In this document: one piece after another, positions 10,086-21,546 of the stretch | Numbering within the stretch: the stretch's first letter is position 1 | Layout of the letters: every line of letters begins with the position of its first letter | Origin: Diphasiastrum complanatum | Taxonomy: Eukaryota; Streptophyta; Lycopodiopsida; Lycopodiales; Lycopodiaceae | NCBI GenBank assembly: GCA_029204225.1 | Contig: CM055107.1 | Location: 12,382,627 to 12,446,626 of the forward strand | Direction: 5' to 3' | Length of the DNA stretch: 64,000 nucleotides | The notes under the pieces: generated by a model | Seen by the model: the letters and a program-made list of their open reading frames with translations, nothing else | The model's database searches: none | Told to the model about the DNA's origin: nothing | Position numbers and translations under genes: made by a program

Positions 10086-10767
10086 TTAAAGAGGATCCTC
10101 CACGAGTTCTTGATGATAGCTAAGCTCCTTATTCATGGCAATGTTCTTGAGTGAGATTTCTATGGGCATGTTTGATTCCTTTGCATTGTGGATTAACTAG
10201 GTTCTTGTTTCTTGTTTCTTGCTTAGTTGTGGATTAGGATTCAGTTTTTGTTTGTGGAATGAGGTAGTAATCAGCATTCAAGTAAACTAGATAGGCTGGT
10301 TTGTGGTATAATTCTTGCATACTCCTTTACAGCCCAGTTCTTGATTGTTCTTGAGCAATCTAAGCATCAAGAAATGAGTGTTTCTTGATTCTTAGACTAT
10401 TAAAATGCTGCTAGGAATCTTGTTTCTGGTTTCTTGAATCTTGTTTCTTGTTTCTTAAATCTTGTTTCTTGTTCCAGTAGTTAATCTTGTCTTGATTGTT
10501 TCTGATTCAGTAGATAATGGTAAGATTGCTCCCTGTACCAGAACGCTGATCCTCTTGAGTTGTTGATTGGTTACATGGCTGGTTATGCACGTAGCTGAGT
10601 ATCAAAACCATGTCTCCCATTGACAGGCTGGGAAATACATGCTGAAAACTGAGTAACGCTTCTGCTATTACTGTTTCAATAAGAAGAAGTACCATAAAGA
10701 ACCATAACTATAGAATTGTAAGAAGAAGCAGAAAACTGTGTTCACAGATTCAAGGATTCCGTGAACA
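10086..10767 (+). repeat. M-type LTR fragment, plus orientation (R-U5)
   Basis: This is the reverse complement of the distal part of the M LTR (compare 39429-40110): it starts TAAAGAGGATCC, passes through TGATGATAGCTAAGCTCC and ends ...CCGTGAACA at 10767. The U3 part is absent. The right side passes directly into H gag/protease sequence (GCGCAAAAATGGAAGGAAGTG), with no primer site, so it looks like the 3' edge of an insertion into H or a recombination product. Confidence 0.75.
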
Positions 10768-12459
10768 TTACGCTAGCGCAAAAATGGAAGGAAGTGGCCC
10801 CATCACCACCTCCATCAATATCAATGGTCGACGACCAACCCTTAGCTGCAGGACCATATCCAAATGTGAGGGAAGAAGGAAGGATATACTATAAGGTTTT
10901 CCATTTGCGTATAGAAAGCACAAGAAGAGGAATTTGCACAAGCACGAGAAGCTCCTACAAAACCTCAACATACTAAAGAACCAGCACCATCAGCAGCCTC
11001 CCTAGTGCGAACGAATCAAAACGATTGCTTGCATCATCACGAACCACCATTCCATATGGAAGTGCCAGAGGTCTCGCAAATAGGTGTGCTCACCAGTTTA
11101 CTATCTAGTCGCGTGAACTTATCTCTCGGGGAGTTACTGCAGATTGCACCTCAAGCCAAGAGTATCCTAGCTGAATGGGCCAAAGCGGAACCAAAAATAG
11201 TAGTGGAAGAGCCCTTATATTGTGCAGGCTATGAAGGAACAAGCAACGTCCTCCATATCGGGACAGCATGGGAAAGTGAAGAACACAATATCACCCTGTC
11301 GATCAAACATAAGAGGTTCGAGGATAAAGCAGCAGTGGTAGATGGAAGATTAGGTGTAAATTTGACCTCCACTACCTTGTATCAAAAATGGGATTTGCAA
11401 GGGTTGAAACCAGCAAAAGTTGCCATCAAGTTAGCAGATCAATCCTATGTAAAAACAAAAGGTGTAGTTGACGACATCCTAGTGAAAATAGTGGGAATGC
11501 AGTTCGTAATCACCTTTGTGGTGATGGGCATACCAAAGTCCCCTTCTGCCTACCGTGTTTTACAAAGAAGACCTTGGTTGAGGATCACGCAAGTGGTTCA
11601 CAATTGGAAAACCAGAAAATTCACCTTCAAAAACACATGGGCGGTGAAACCAATTACACCAAATGCTAATGACAGATTGTCCACCATTGATCACACAATT
11701 GATCACCCAAGGCAAGTCAGGGGAGGTCATTACGACTCTGAGATGGATATCGTGCGATGGACGGACACATTGGCAACCGTTGACTGTATGGCTAGACATG
11801 CTTGTCAACCAGATTTAGATCCAAAACCCAACACATCTTCACCCAAGTGCTATACATTGGACACACCAATTACTTTTGGGATGAATATGATCAATGTAGC
11901 ATGGTTGTTAGCGGAAGCTATTGAGAATTATATGGACGATGATTTAGTCCCATGGCAGCATGCTTTTACCTACAACAAGGAGACTGAACTGATTGATGAG
12001 CAGTTCCTGTAACATATGGACCCAGATCGCTATGGAATGAAGAAAGTACCAGCTCAGCCACCTCAGAGATCACCTATGGCAAAAGTTTCCAAGGTGGATC
12101 CACCAAAGATGCCAACGACTAAGAAGAACCAGATGAAACAACACTATAGTCAGGTGATCCGATGGAGTGATCTACTAGAAGAGGCCATAGTCGTGGTGAA
12201 TATTGATATTTGTAAATATGAAGTGAGTATCGCACCAGTTCCTAAGAAAGACACCAAGGATGAACCCAACTACATGGGCAGAAAAAGAAAAAAGAAAGTG
12301 TTGGACTCCTTGAAGGCGGTCCGAATGGACCCGGACGAAACGTCATCATCCTCACAAATGATTGATGATCCAAAGATTACAAGTTGCGCTAAGATCAACA
12401 TGCTGAAAGAGGAATCTCGCTGAACCGGTTCACGAGATTCCAAAAACATTCAAGAACTA
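10768..12459 (+). pseudogene. Element H, gag end, protease and protease-RT linker (first of three H pieces)
   Basis: Homologous along its length to 59740-61430 of element R. An open frame from 11005 to 12012 holds a retropepsin-like region: the usual AVVDGGSG site of relatives reads AVVDGRLGVNL here (about 11332-11365), so the active-site Gly-Ser is lost. It continues to FVVMGIPKSPSAYRVL and a long linker. TAA at 12010-12012 replaces the HHMD region codons of relatives; the linker goes on in frame to 12423. The last bases, AAGAACTA, are interrupted by element T and resume at 31358 with AACTATACCTTGGATGAC. Confidence 0.85.
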
Positions 12460-13201
12460 TTTTGGAGGGTTTGCGTATCCCAAAGCAACCCTAACTCTAG
12501 TTAATAAGTGAGAGGGATTTGGCACCCTGCGTGTGTAAGTCCAACCCAATGATCACATAGTTATTTGATTAATTAGAATGTTAATAAAAGGACTTTAGGC
12601 CTTTTTGTGAGACTTTTAATGTCGCAGGGCCTAAATGTCAAGTTAGTGAATAAAGTTGGGTTTCCCTCCAATTTTGATGGTTCCCACACTTTTTTAAATT
12701 TGAATAAAAAGAGGGGCAAGACTGGACCAATAGGATTCAGAGGCCAGGGTCCTCCTCTCTACTATAAAAAGGGACCAACTCGAGTTGTTCCTCATTTCAA
12801 TAAAGCATATTGGTTTTCTTTAGAAATGGATTGATGAATGTCCTTTATCTTCCTCTCTTCTCCTCCATTTCTCATGCTTTCTTTGGATTTTGCTAATTGT
12901 TGGATTTGATCATTATTGGAATTGCTATTTCTTATGCTTTTTGTGAGAGAGAAAGGGAGAGAGAGAAGAGTAAGTTTTTATCATTGTTGTGGATTTAGGG
13001 TTAATGGAAGTAGGGTTAATGGATGTAGTGTTAATGCTTAGTGTTAATGGATGTTAGTGTTAGATCCTCCATTCATGTTGAAATCTGAACTATACTATCG
13101 CTCTCATGAGAACGAACCTACGCGTGACAACTAACTCCGACTCTTTGATGCTAGATTGACTAGATCTTGGATTCAGGTTAGGCAAGGAGAAACCCACTAC
13201 A
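12460..13201 (+). repeat. Element T 5' LTR
   Basis: It pairs with 30602-31357. The first bases are TTTTGGAGGG against TGTTGGAGGG in the 3' LTR, so the terminal TG has mutated. It contains a TATA box TATAAAAA (12773-12780) and an AATAAA shortly after, then ends CCCACTACA. It is 742 bases against 756 in the 3' LTR. Confidence 0.9.
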
Positions 13202-13205
13202 ATTT

Positions 13206-13222
13206 TGGCACCGTTGCCGGGG
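13206..13222 (+). promoter_or_regulatory. Primer binding site, tRNA-Asp type
   Basis: TGGCACCGTTGCCGGGG, four bases after the LTR. It is complementary to the 3' end of plant tRNA-Asp as I know it, with one mismatch (A for G at the fifth base). Element R has TGGCGCCGTTGCCGAGG at the same place. Confidence 0.85.
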
Positions 13223-14412
13223 AGCTACGCCAATTTTTCAGTTTGCAGCATGTTTTGGTTGATGGTTAGCTTGCATTAGGCATCTTGTCATGGCATGAAT
13301 AGTGCTAAAACTGCATTATAGGGTTAGTTTGGGATTGATTTTGCTACATTTGAGAGGATTTGCTTGTTTGAAATCTAATCTGATTATTAAATAGGGAAAG
13401 CTATTTAGATCACCAATCTTAAGATTCATTTGGATCTGAGATATCAGAAAAAATGACAAAAATTGGTCAAACCTGTCAAATTTGGTCAAAAAGAGACAAA
13501 AAGCGTCATCAGAGCCCATAAATTTTTACCCTCTTTCAGGAAACCTTCGTCGAGTTGCAGACACCTTCGATTTTGTTTATAGAACCTTCGGTTTGAAGGG
13601 CAAAGATTAATTCCCAGCAGATTTCTAGAAACATCAGAAAAACCACCAAAAAATACCAAAAATTATCAAAACCCTAAAAAAATGCAGAAAAAGAACCTTT
13701 GCCCAATTCACTGTGCTTAGATGTGATTCAGATCTATCTACTACCAGGTCGACGAAGAATAATACCAAAAATAAAAAGATTTTCAGAGGATCAGTTATCA
13801 TATTGTTATATTTTGCCAAAAAAAGTCACTTTTTTGCAAAATTACCAGTATTACTCTTGATCCTTTGCCAGAACCTTTGCCGAGTTTTCAGAATATTCTA
13901 TTTATATAAAAATACTATTTCTGAGTTCGACAAAGATCTATCTTGATCAGATCACAAAAAATCTTGATTTTCACCCTCGCTAGATCACAAAAACTGTATT
14001 TTCTTATGTCAAAAACCTTCGTCCGGTTTTTCAAAATCTGTGTCAGATCTTCCAGCTGAGAAGTCGGCGAAGGTTATTCACCAAGAAATTGCCAGAAAAG
14101 TGTTCAGAGAGTTTTTATCCCATAATAACATTGTTGAACCTTTGCCGAGACAACCTTCGCCAGTCCTATTTTTAGTTTCTAATTTTTTAGATCAAGTCTC
14201 TGTCAAAATTTGGATCAAATCTTATATATTTTGAATTGGACTCTGAGAGATTTATCATATATGAGAAGTATCGATTCATCGAATTTTGGGTAGTTTTTCA
14301 TCATGTAGAATCAGATTCTTGAAAAGTGGAATAGAGCTAGCAAATCTAATCTGAGATAGTTTTTGGAAAAATCTATATCCAATCACATTATTAATTTGAT
14401 CTAAATTTGTAA
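13223..14412 (+). repeat. Element T leader with CCTTCGCCGAG motif array
   Basis: This is a non-coding leader between primer site and gag. It holds many copies, in both orientations, of a motif near AACCTT(C/T)G(C/T)CGAG, seen at about 13542, 13563, 13583, 13693, 13861, 13871, 14013, 14064, 14136 and 14152. The same motif returns before ORF2. I see no coding sequence. Confidence 0.75.
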
Positions 14413-15800
14413 GATGGCTACCCCTGGAGCTGCTCTTGGAGGTGCTCCACAGGGGGTCAATCCAATTATTGTTAGAAGAGTACCCCGATTGGATCTACCC
14501 AAATATAATGAGTTAACAAGATCCAGTTAGATTTCTTCAGATCTATGCTGAATCCTGTGAGGTCTATGGTGAGATTTATCCTCAAGATAAATGCCTTAAC
14601 AGGCACAGCACAAGATTGGTACTATAACCAAGATGAAACTGAGCGTACAGATTGGGAGGTTGTTAAACGAGCCCTTATCACACAGTGCAAACCACGAAAG
14701 TTTATGGAAGACCCTTTCCTACTTATAAGTAAAATTAAAATGGGAAAGCGGAAAATGGTTCGAGATTACATCGAAAGGGTGAAACGTCTAAGATCTGAAT
14801 GTGAGCCTGAGCTAGTTAATGAAAATGCCATGATTATGTGGTTTTTGTCAGGACTACCTAAACGGATCAGACGTGAACTGAAACGCCATAATGAGTACGC
14901 ACTTTTGCAAAATGCGATGGACAATGCAATTCGGGAGGAGGATGAAGATTCAGATGATGAGCCAAATGTCAGTATGTTGTCTTATACAGCAGGGCAGACT
15001 ACTAAGACATCCACCACTATTGAATCAACGAATGCCAATGCTACTGCAGAAATGATGCTCAATGAGTTCGAGAAACTTGGGAAGACCCAACAGAAATAAA
15101 TTGGAAAAGTTGCAGTTGCAATTTGATGAGAAGATCAAAGCATTGGAAAATTTCCACGGAGAAGCGAACAAGGAATCTGAGAAGTTTACAAAGACTTTTC
15201 CTACCAGAAAAAATGTTTAGTGTTCTATTTGTACAGGAAATCACACAGTCAACGAGTGTCCTCAATTGAAAAAACGAATGGAAATCAGTGTTTGCCATCT
15301 GTGTAATTCACCTGACCATGAGACTGCCTTTTGCAACTTCAACCCTCAAATAATTCAACAACGGTATGCCTAGATGGGATATCGAGATCCACAGTATGGA
15401 GGCAATCCAACAACAAGACTACAACAATTTTCTCTTAGATACCCGGAACGTCTAGCTTTGCCTGCCCCACCAAAACACTCCGCTCCTCTTCCCAATTTGA
15501 TGGAACCAGAACCTTACGGAAGAGCTGAGCAATGGAGCTATGGTAATAATCAGGAAGGTGGATCTTCAAAACAGTATGTCATTTATGCTGCCGCTCAACA
15601 ACAAGCCTCGAGAAATTGGGCCAAAGCACCACTTGGATGCTTTGCATGTGGAGAAAATCACAGAGTTGCAGAATGCCCAAATAAAGAAAAATTTGTACCA
15701 TTCTATCGTGACTGTGGATATGGGCATTGCTATAAAAATTGTCCAGCAAGATCGAAACCACCACCAGCTACAACACCTGTAAATTTGATAACAATCAAGC
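14413..15800 (+). pseudogene. Element T gag with four zinc knuckles
   Basis: Start chosen at ATG 14413 (MATPGAALGGAPQG), matching the gag start region of R. The capsid-like gag domain is at 14545-14990 (DWEVVKRALITQCKPRKF, RDYIERVKRLRSECEPEL, GLPKRIRRELKR). Zinc knuckles: CSICTGNHTVNECP (about 15218), CHLCNSPDHETAFC (about 15296), CFACGENHRVAECP (about 15640) and the variant RDCGYGHCYKNCP (about 15709). A stop and frameshift near 14530, another frameshift near 15090, TAG at 15219 region and TAG at 15371 break it. The protein would package element RNA; this copy cannot make it whole. Confidence 0.85.
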
Positions 15801-17514
15801 AAGGATCGGTAGCTCATAATATACTAAGTGCACCCTTGATGGTGGTCACCATAGCACAAAAGCAAAAAGAACCAATAGTGGATTCAGTACCTGCTGATTC
15901 TATACCATTGAACGATACACCAACAGCATCGGAAGTCTATCCAAATCTTAATGCAGAAAAACGAAGATATCAGGATATGAGACAGTGGATTAAACATCTG
16001 CAAGAAGAAGAGGAACTTGAAGCTGCTAAAGTAGCAGCTGAAGTTCGATCTTCACCATTGCAGCCTCCAAGAAATTTACGTATGGACATGAATGATCAAT
16101 TACATCATCACGAAGAACCCTTCAAGATGACTGAACTAGAAGCACCACACACAGAATTACTCATGAATATTTTGTCTAGCAAGATCAACATTTCATTGGG
16201 AGAGCTCCTAAAGTTGGTGCCAAAAGCAAAAGAAGTCTTAGCGCAAAAGTTAGCTCAAGAAGAATCAGAAGACCATCAGGAGCCACTTTTCTGTGCTGGA
16301 TTTGAAGAATCTAACGATGTACACCATGTTGGAGCAGCTTGGGAAAGTGAACAAAAGAATATCACTCTGCCGATACAACATAGACAATTTTCTAAAGAAG
16401 CAGCCGTGATAGACGGCGATTCAAGAGTTAACCTGATTTCTACAAAGCTATATACAAAATGGGGCCTTACAAAGATTAAGCATGTTACTTTTGCTATTAA
16501 GCGAGCTGATCAGACGGTGGTTCGTCCACGAGGAATGGTGGAAGATATACCTATCAGGATTGCAAGAGTACAGTTCGTCATTACTTTCGTCGTGATGGAC
16601 CTACCGGAAGCACCAAATGTCTACTGAGTTCTCTTAGGACATCCATGGTTACGAGTTGCGCAAGTAATTCATAACTGGGGTACTGACAAAATCACTTTTG
16701 GAAATTGTGAATGTGCAGTTAAAATTGATCCTACGACTTGGACTATCAAGCTAGTGGTTCAAAAAGCGGATGACGACTCATCAACAACGGATCACACTTG
16801 TGATCGACCAGAGAAAAAATTGGGAGTTCACTACGATTCTCAAACCGATACTGTCAATTGGAACGAAGCTCTTGCAACAATTGATTGTACAGTAGGATAT
16901 ATGTGTCAACAAGATATTCAATCAGAGATGAGCGAGATTTTCTTGTTAGATTGAACTTTGGATACGCCAATCACGTTTCCACTAAATGTGCTGAATGTAG
17001 CCTGGATATCAACGGAACCTATACCAGATCCAATTGAGGAGGATCTCATACCAATGAGCCATGCCTTAACTTATGATGGCAATGTAGAACTTACGGATGA
17101 ATAGATTCTACATCATATGGATCCGACCAGATTTGGAGTGCGTAATGTTCCTGATGAACCAACAATCAAATCGCCCAAAGCAGTTATATTGAAGGGAGAC
17201 AGGATGACAGGTTTGCTGATGAAGAAACAAGCAAAGCAATATTATAATACGGTCCTGAAATGGAAAAATCCCTCTCAAAAGATCGATTCAAAGGAAGTGC
17301 CACCTCTATTGGATAAAAGCAAAGGAAAAGTCAAGAATGATTCTTCAAGTCAGATCTCCAGCAAGACATCATCGTCTAGAAGTCTTCACCTGAGAAGAAA
17401 GATTTATCATCTCGAAAGTCATCACCTCCACGATGAATTCCTGCTAAGAAGACTAAACGAAGATCCAAGACAAGTCCTTTCGAAAAAAAACAAGCAAATG
17501 TAGTCCAGCATGAT
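15801..17514 (+). pseudogene. Element T protease and protease-RT linker
   Basis: The retropepsin-like site reads AVIDGDSRVNLIS (about 16402-16440), a degenerate form of the DGGSGVN seen in R. It is followed by FVVMDLPEAPNVY. TGA at 16625-16627 stands where R has the Arg codon CGT (VYRVLLG), consistent with CGA to TGA. Downstream linker frames at 16754-16954 and 17117-17503 match H and R. TAG at 17102-17104 replaces a Gln codon found in H. Confidence 0.8.
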
Positions 17515-19088
17515 ATGCCAAAGCATTTTAAATGTTATACACTGGATGATGTGGTTATCGTGTTACCTAAAATACATCGTGAACCTGAAGAACACATGCC
17601 GGAGTCTAAAGAGGTTTACGATGGCCCAGCTAGAACGCAGCCAATGAATCTTGCCAAACCAGGAGAATCAAAAAAGATTGTACAAGTGGGATTACAACTT
17701 ACTCCTGAATAGTATCAAGCACTCCGTTTGCTACTTATTAAGTATCAAGGTTATTTTGCATGGACTTATCAAGATTTGAAGGGTATCCCATTATTAGTCA
17801 TTGAACATACCATACCTTTACTACCTGATGTAGTACCAAAGGTTACAAAGTTCTATCGCTGTAATCCTAATGTGGCAGATCTGATAAAGAAAGAACTTCA
17901 GAGATTGCTTGACGCCGATTTCATTTATGAGATCAAGCATACCGAATGGATTTCACCAATTGTCATTGTTCCTAAGAAAAATGGGAAATTGTGAATCTGT
18001 GTGAATCTCAAAGCATTGAATAAAGTGACACGGAAGGATCACTTTCCGTTACCTTTTACTGAAAGCATTTTGGATCGCCTTGCTAGAGCGGAAGCTTATA
18101 GTTTTCTGGATGGATTTACTAGTTACAAACCAGGTTAAGATTGCACCTGCCGATTGCCACAAAACTGCTTTTGCAATATAATGGGACACCTATGCTTACA
18201 AAGTAATGTCATTTGGACTCTGTAATGCACCAAGTTCATTCCAAAGAGTAATGCAATTTGCCTTTAAAGATTATCTACAGAAATTTCTTGAAATTTACTT
18301 GGACGACTTGGGAGTTCATAGTACAGATACAGACCACCTGAATCGATTGAAGAAAGTCTTTGAAAGATGCCGCAAATATCAGATTTTTTTAAATCCAAAA
18401 AAATGCCAGATATGGGTTTCTCACGGAGTGGTGCTTGGACATGTGATATCAAGACATGGTATTGCCACCGATTATTCTAAGATCAAAGTTATTGTGGAAT
18501 TGCCACCGCTAGCAACAATTCGAAGAGTTTATGTGTTTATGGGTCATGCGAACTACTATCGAATTTTTATTATTTTCTTTGCGGATTTAGCACGACCTAT
18601 ATACAAACTAACTATTGTTCCTATTTGGATAGTAGAGGCGTTAGAAGCCTTTGAAAATTTAAAAAAAGCATTATCTTCAACACCAATATTGCGTTCTCCA
18701 GATTGGACATTAGAATTTCATGTTCATACAGATCTCAAAATACGCCATTGGATCAGTTTTCACGCAGCTAGGTGACTATAAGAAGGATTATCCTATACTA
18801 TTTGCAAGCAGACAATTTACAGATCCAGAGAATAATTATTCAACAACAGAATGTGAAGCGCTAGCCATGATTTTTTCTGTTCGGAAATTTCATCACTATC
18901 TCATGGAAACACACTTTGTATTTTATACGGATCATCAACCGTTACTTTACTTGGTAAATAAGACGTGTAATACTAGACGTATTGCAAGATGGTTATTATT
19001 ATTGACTGAATTTGACTATCGAATTGTGGTCAAAAAGGGAAAGCAACATTATCTAGCCGATTACGTTTCACGAACTGAATCTGCATGA
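17515..19088 (+). pseudogene. Element T reverse transcriptase and RNase H
   Basis: RT begins with the LDDVVIVLPK linker and TAWTYQDLKGIP-like region, then HTEWISPIVIVPKKNGK (about 17938-17994), FGLCNAPSSFQRVM (about 18211), the catalytic EIYLDDLGVHS (about 18289) and GHANYYRIF (about 18543). RNase H has a TD-containing FHVHTD (about 18718), EALAMIFSVRKFHHYL and YTDHQPLLYL (about 18925). Breaks: TAG at 17710-17712 (Gln in R), TGA at 17992-17994, a frameshift near 18130, and another near 18740. Confidence 0.87.
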
Positions 19089-20331
19089 GTTAATACTGAA
19101 GTGGATGATGAACTGCCAGATGCTGCGTTGTTCTATGTTGAAGTAGTACATGCGTGGGCGGCAGATATTGTTGAGTACCTGACTCTTTGATAAAAGTACA
19201 GAAAAGACAATTGATTCATAAGGCTCAACCTTATCAATTAATTTCAGGACAATTGTATCGTCGTGGATCATATAATATCTTACGAATATGTGTTTTACCT
19301 CATGAAGTACCAGATCTAATTATGTTTTCACATGATGGCATGGGTGGAGGACACTTCTCTACTGTTCACAAAGTTTTGCAATCTGGTTGTTGGTGGCCTA
19401 CGCTTCATAAGGACACATAAAATTTTATTCAGACATGTGATGTCTGCCAGCGAGCACGACGACCTACTCGACAGATTATGAACCCTTACATCTGGTTTTA
19501 TCGCAAGCACCATTTGAAAAATGGGGACTGGATTATGTTGGTCCTATTCATCCCGCTGCTCAAGGATCTCAGGCCCGATACATTATCGTTGCAACTGATT
19601 ATATGGCCAAGTGGATTGAAGCCAAAGCTGTCAAAGTGGCTGATGCGAAATCTACGGCCAAGTTTCTATATGAAAATATTATAATCAAATTCGGATGTCC
19701 GATCGAAATTGTCAGTGATGGGGGTACACACTTTGTTAACCAAGCAATAAAGTGTTTACTGGAAGATTTTTTTGTTATACACAGATTTAGTACTCCCTAT
19801 TATCCCAGAGGAAATGGCCAAGCTGAATCTTCCAATAAGATTCTCTGCACCATTATGACAAAGACAATTGAAGCAAGTCGTTCTGATTGGGAACATAAAC
19901 TGTATGCAGCATGATGGGCATTCAGAACCGCTTACAAAAACAGTACAAATCAAACACCTTTTCAACTGGTTTATGGTCAAGATGTTGTTATGCCAATTGA
20001 ATTTTTAATCCCATCTTTACGCATAGCAACAACGGAACGATTAAATGATGATCAATCTTTACAACTTCGTCATGAAGCGTTGCACAAATTATGTGAAACC
20101 CGATTGATGGCAGTTCATGCCTTAGCAGGAGAGAAAGCCCGCCGCAAGGCATGGCATGATCGGCGATTGCACAAGAAAGATCTGGAAGCAGGAGATCTTG
20201 CATTGATGTACAAAACCAAGCTGATCAAGGGTAAGTTGAAGTTTACTGGGGAAGGCCCATATAAAGTGAAGGAAATCTTGAACTATGGCGAAATAATTCT
20301 TGAGCACTTGGATGGAAAATGATTTGATACT
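19089..20331 (+). pseudogene. Element T integrase
   Basis: Zinc-binding N-terminus HDGMGGGHFSTVHKVLQSGCWWP (about 19330-19400) and the downstream CDVCQRAR; DDE core with the TDYMAKWIEA, SDGGTHFVN and NGQAESSNK motifs (about 19590-19840); C-terminal region ending LALMYKTKLIKGKLKFTGEGPY and EHLDGK (about 20200-20320). Stops at 19189, 19420 and 19912 and frameshifts break it. No chromodomain is apparent. Confidence 0.85.
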
Positions 20332-21195
20332 CCGGTAAATGGCAGCCGATTACGCAAGTTTCGACAGCCTGCTTCGCTAGTTCAGCAAGCCTAATCTCAA
20401 TATATTTTTTCATTTTATTTGTTTTCAATTTTTTGTTTTCAGTATTTAATTTGCTGACCTTTTTTTTTGTAAAAAGACAGTTAAAAAAAATAAAATAAAA
20501 ATAAGGAAAGACTGATGAGCAAAAGTCAGACAGTCATTAGCATAAGAAAAAGGAAGCACAATATTTTTATGGAAAATGACGTAGGAAACCTCTGTTTTGG
20601 GCAGATTTGGCCAATATAGTATTAGAAACTTTTGCTGAGCTGTCAGACTGTACATCCACCCTTGATTTATCTAAATTGAGGTGGGCAAAGGTTTCTGACA
20701 AGAGAAAATTTAATTTTTGAGTCAGGCGAATGTTGAGTGATATGCCATTTTGGGAACCTTCACCGAGCATCACATCGTCATTATGAACCTTCGCCGACCT
20801 GCTAGATGATCTTAAAATGACAAAATTAGGTCGTCCATAGGTTCAGATTGTGAAAAAATGCATTTATGACAGTACTTGGGCAAAGGTTCATCCTTTGCCA
20901 GTCATGAAAAACGCTCGTTTGATAGGTTCAGATACCTAGAAACCTTCGCCGAGATTTTTATAGCCTATTTTTATAGTACTGTACATGCCTGCAAATTTTT
21001 GTTCAGAACTGATCAGCCCAACTACTATTCAGTGTAATGGATCCACCAAATTCACCTATAAGTTGGCTGAATTCGATTCAGTCCTCACTTGTGCTAGCGA
21101 AGCTCTTGCGAATTTTTCTTGCAACCAAAGCCTTCCAAATTTCATACATTGCCTTTTGATACACTCTCACGCGGTTATAATCCTTTCTGATCATC
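20332..21195 (+). repeat. Element T second leader, before ORF2, with motif array and TATA-like block
   Basis: An AT-rich stretch (20400-20520) is followed by the same CCTTCGCCGAG-type motif as the first leader (about 20630, 20684, 20757, 20783, 20879, 20896, 20940). Then comes CACCTATAAGTTGGCTGAATTCGA (about 21054-21077), which matches TATATAAGGGCTGAATTCGA in R (63411-63430), each roughly 125-270 bases before an ORF2 ATG. This could be an internal promoter for ORF2; that is inference. Confidence 0.6.
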
Positions 21196-21546
21196 ATGTC
21201 GTCTACTAATACTTCCCAGTCTCTGTGCTATACTATCCATCGTGATATCCCATTTGCAACGGACATCATGATTCTTCCTAGCACAAGCATGGTCACTCAA
21301 TGGATGACCCTTGCAGAGCCTCTACTTACTCCAATGGGTATTCATGAGAGTGCCTTTTCAAGACGCATCAATATGGATTTCATCATTCTTGCCTTCAGTA
21401 CGTGGAAGGAAGAGAAATTCAAGTTTTATATCACCTTCCAAGGAGCCACACACAAGGTGCACGTCACTTAGGCCGCACTTGCAGCTATAGGAATCTCATC
21501 CGGTACGCAAGCCTCACCCAATCACAAGCACGCAAAATAGGCCATC
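21196..21546 (+). pseudogene. Element T ORF2, 5' part (split by Copia-2)
   Basis: ATG at 21196 starts MSSTNTSQSLCYTIHRDIP. The conserved core is INMDFIILAFSTWKEEKFKF, then a (Y)ITFQGATHKV stretch. TAG at 21469 (Glu in T') and TAG at 21538 (Gln in T', so CAG to TAG) interrupt it. Copia-2 enters after CCATC (21542-21546). Joined across the insertion, the frame is continuous to a TAG at 28555, giving about 312 codons. Homologues are at 57352-58267 (minus), 34848-35758 (minus) and 63679-64000. I do not recognise the protein securely. The core weakly resembles the N-terminal part of the 'putative plant transposon protein' domain often seen in Athila-like elements. Confidence 0.7.

Larger units (their letters stand above)
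4027..10088 (+). repeat. Copy A of a ~6.06 kb direct duplication (matches 39497-45563)
   Basis: The sequence runs collinear with 39497-45563 at an offset of 35,470-35,475 bases, with scattered single-base changes and 1-base indels; by eye about 1 % divergence. It contains, in order, an M LTR, a piece of H polymerase, an M2 LTR with primer site, a degenerate motif array and about 2.6 kb of non-coding DNA. The left end is hidden by Copia-1. The right end is the shared GCTTTA at 10083-10088. Both copies carry the same M LTR in the same H position, so the duplication is younger than that insertion. Confidence 0.9.

Noticed and set aside
4027-10767. DNA transposon with ~650-bp terminal inverted repeats, suggested by the M LTR at 4027 and its reverse at 10086
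   Set aside because: The inverted arms are M-family LTRs: they have primer sites, promoter and polyadenylation signals, and the 39429 copy has a GAGTA target duplication as the LTR of element M.
20440-20520. Possible poly(A) tail of a retrogene
   Set aside because: AT-rich stretch is inside element T, between integrase and the ORF2 leader, and is mirrored in T' (58980-59090).
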